Part shown: positions 62,974 through 64,000 of the stretch, piece by piece
Position numbering within the stretch: position 1 is the first letter of the stretch
How the letters are laid out: each line of letters starts with the position of its first letter
Source: a bacterium
GTDB taxonomy: Bacteria; Chloroflexota; Dehalococcoidia; Tepidiformales; Tepidiformaceae
Reading direction: 5' to 3'
Assembly (NCBI GenBank): GCA_003577245.1
Contig: QEVS01000002.1
Location: forward strand, 62,001 to 126,000
DNA: 64,000 nt
Position numbers and translations under genes: made by a program
The notes under the pieces: model-generated
Databases searched by the model: none
Told to the model about the DNA's origin: nothing
The model's input: the letters and a program-made list of their open reading frames with translations, nothing else

Positions 62974-63911
62974 CCAGTTGCCCTCCTGAGCCAGGTGCCG
63001 CGCAGCACCAGCTCCGAGAGCAGGAGCGCGGCCCCTGCCAGGGCGAGCCATGGTCCGTATTCCACGAACCGTTCGTAGCGCTCATGGTCGAGGCGGCTGG
63101 TTTCGAGCTTGCCGATCTCGGCGTAGACATCGGCCAGCTCACTGCCGCTGCGAGCGAGGAAGTACTTGCCGCCCGTGCGGCTGGCGATGGACTTGAGGAG
63201 CTCCTCGTCAAAGCTGTGCCCGCGCGCCCCGGTCGCGCCTTCAACGCCGATTGTGTAGACGCGGATGCGCAGGGCTTCGGCCATGGCTGCGGCATCGTTG
63301 GGGTGGATTGACTTCGCATTGTGCTCGCCGTCGGTGAGGAGGATGACGATGCGGCTGCGAGCGGGGGAATCCCTGAGCATGGTCAGGGCACTGGAGAGCC
63401 CGACGCCGATACCTGTGCCGTCGGGGAGGATGCCGCTATTGATCTCCGCCACCACCCTGTCGAGAGCGGCGTAGTCGAGGGTGAGGGGGGCCATGGGAAG
63501 GGCGTCTTCCTGGAACACAACCAGCCCGATGCGGTCGTTGGTTCTGCCCTTGATGAAGTCGCGGATGACCTCCCTGGTGACGTCGAGCCGCGACTTGCCG
63601 CCGCCGAGGGAGTTCGCGTCCATGGAGCTGGAGATGTCGAGCGAGAGGGCGATGTCGATTCCTTCGGCGGGCACGAGGGCCTCCGCGCGCCCTGCCCGCG
63701 GGCGGGCCAGCCCAACGACGAGCAGGAGGACCGCGGCCACCCGGAGCGCGGGGAGCCAGCGCGCGGCGCGCAGGCGGAACGTCGACGGCGCACCGGAGAG
63801 GCCGGCAGCCGAAGGAACAGGGTGAGGGGCGTCCCGCCGCCTCATGGCAAGCAGAGCGACGGGGAGGGCAAGGAGGGCGAAGGGAAGCAGGTACGGGTGC
63901 GCGAGCTCCAT
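62970..63911 (-). CDS. VWA-domain membrane protein (BatA-like)
   Basis: 313 residues. The BatA layout is visible: N-terminal helices (YLLPFALLALPVALLAM; LRVAAVLLLVVGLA), a VWA domain with MIDAS DISSSMDAN, the metal-supporting GTGIGVGL and LLTDGEHNA, and a C-terminal helix (WLALAGAALLLSELVL). The stop overlaps the start of the VWA-TPR gene and its own start overlaps the stop of the gene upstream (TGATG), so the operon is tightly coupled. Bat proteins act with a MoxR ATPase and a DUF58 protein, expected just beyond the right edge. Confidence 0.9.
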   Translation of the reverse strand: MELAHPYLLPFALLALPVALLAMRRRDAPHPVPSAAGLSGAPSTFRLRAARWLPALRVAAVLLLVVGLARPRAGRAEALVPAEGIDIALSLDISSSMDANSLGGGKSRLDVTREVIRDFIKGRTNDRIGLVVFQEDALPMAPLTLDYAALDRVVAEINSGILPDGTGIGVGLSSALTMLRDSPARSRIVILLTDGEHNAKSIHPNDAAAMAEALRIRVYTIGVEGATGARGHSFDEELLKSIASRTGGKYFLARSGSELADVYAEIGKLETSRLDHERYERFVEYGPWLALAGAALLLSELVLRGTWLRRATG

Positions 63912-64000
63912 CAGGCGCCCCCTTCCAGGATCTCGCGCGCCATGTTCAGGTCGGCGAGGCGGCGCTCGGCGGCCGGGCGGTAGCCGGCGTAGATGACGGC
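63911..64000 (-). CDS. C-terminal 29 codons of a Bat-operon gene
   Basis: The frame enters from the right edge and ends at TGA 63913-63911, overlapping the BatA-like start. Visible residues are AVIYAGYRPAAERRLADLNMA, or the equivalent to the last GGA. Too little is present to name a family; a DUF58 or BatA-associated protein is expected at this place. Confidence 0.5.
   Translation of the reverse strand, partial: AVIYAGYRPAAERRLADLNMAREILEGGA

Overview
The window is high-GC bacterial chromosome, mostly housekeeping and catabolic genes packed in short operons, often with ATGA/GTGA overlaps. Paired SCP2-type thiolases and DUF35 zinc-ribbon proteins, Tat and lipoprotein exports, a transcribed T-box and a SAM riboswitch, and a short adenosylhomocysteinase point to Chloroflexota (a Dehalococcoidia/Tepidiforma-like lineage). 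That placement is inference from gene content only; there is no rRNA gene here.

Left end (1-2157): what looks like the end of an integrated element. On the minus strand an XRE repressor and an ImmA/IrrE-type zinc peptidase are followed by a one-domain ubiquitin-like protein and the first 44 codons of an E2-like protein that runs off the window. Related dyad motifs lie in front of the XRE gene and in front of the ubiquitin-like gene. After about 500 bp of broken coding sequence the element ends at a 3' fragment of tRNA-Lys(TTT), a typical attachment-site scar. This regulated ubiquitin-like conjugation cassette is the most interesting part of the window.

2.2-12.4 kb: two secreted lipoproteins (Asp-box propeller, cupredoxin), a NarL-type two-component pair divergent from an MMPL transporter, and an oligopeptide-type ABC importer (binding protein and two permeases, no ATPases in view). 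12.6-20.5 kb: an acyl-CoA region with two thiolase/DUF35 pairs, an SDR, two tandem nitroreductase-like flavoproteins and two hot-dog hydratases, plus coaE. 20.6-27 kb: a lipoprotein, a TGS-less threonyl-tRNA synthetase behind a T-box leader, two small DinB/DUF3303-like proteins, and ilvBN.

27-33 kb: a membrane-anchored propeller, an orphan LuxR-type DNA-binding domain, and a three-gene sugar-phosphate operon (nucleotidyltransferase, phosphohexomutase, SIS isomerase). 32-40 kb: the methyl cycle and its salvage: ahcY, a SAM riboswitch, metK, then mtnA, mtnP, a PfkB kinase, a GNAT protein, MarR regulator and apt. Together they regenerate homocysteine and adenine from SAM by-products.

40-64 kb: an exported DUF1501/DUF1800 pair, an M3 peptidase, hydrolase, a 2-hydroxyacyl-CoA lyase-like TPP enzyme with enoyl-CoA hydratases, an MFS exporter, an Eis-like acetyltransferase, RNase HI with a zinc ribbon, a PLP decarboxylase, mscL, an MntA/HepT-like pair whose HepT has lost the catalytic motif, tRNA-Val, an ARPP-1 protein, the large subunit of a methylmalonyl-CoA-type mutase, a 41-residue basic protein with its own terminator, and a Bat-type VWA operon at the right edge. 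No CRISPR array, intact insertion sequence, rRNA gene or origin was seen.
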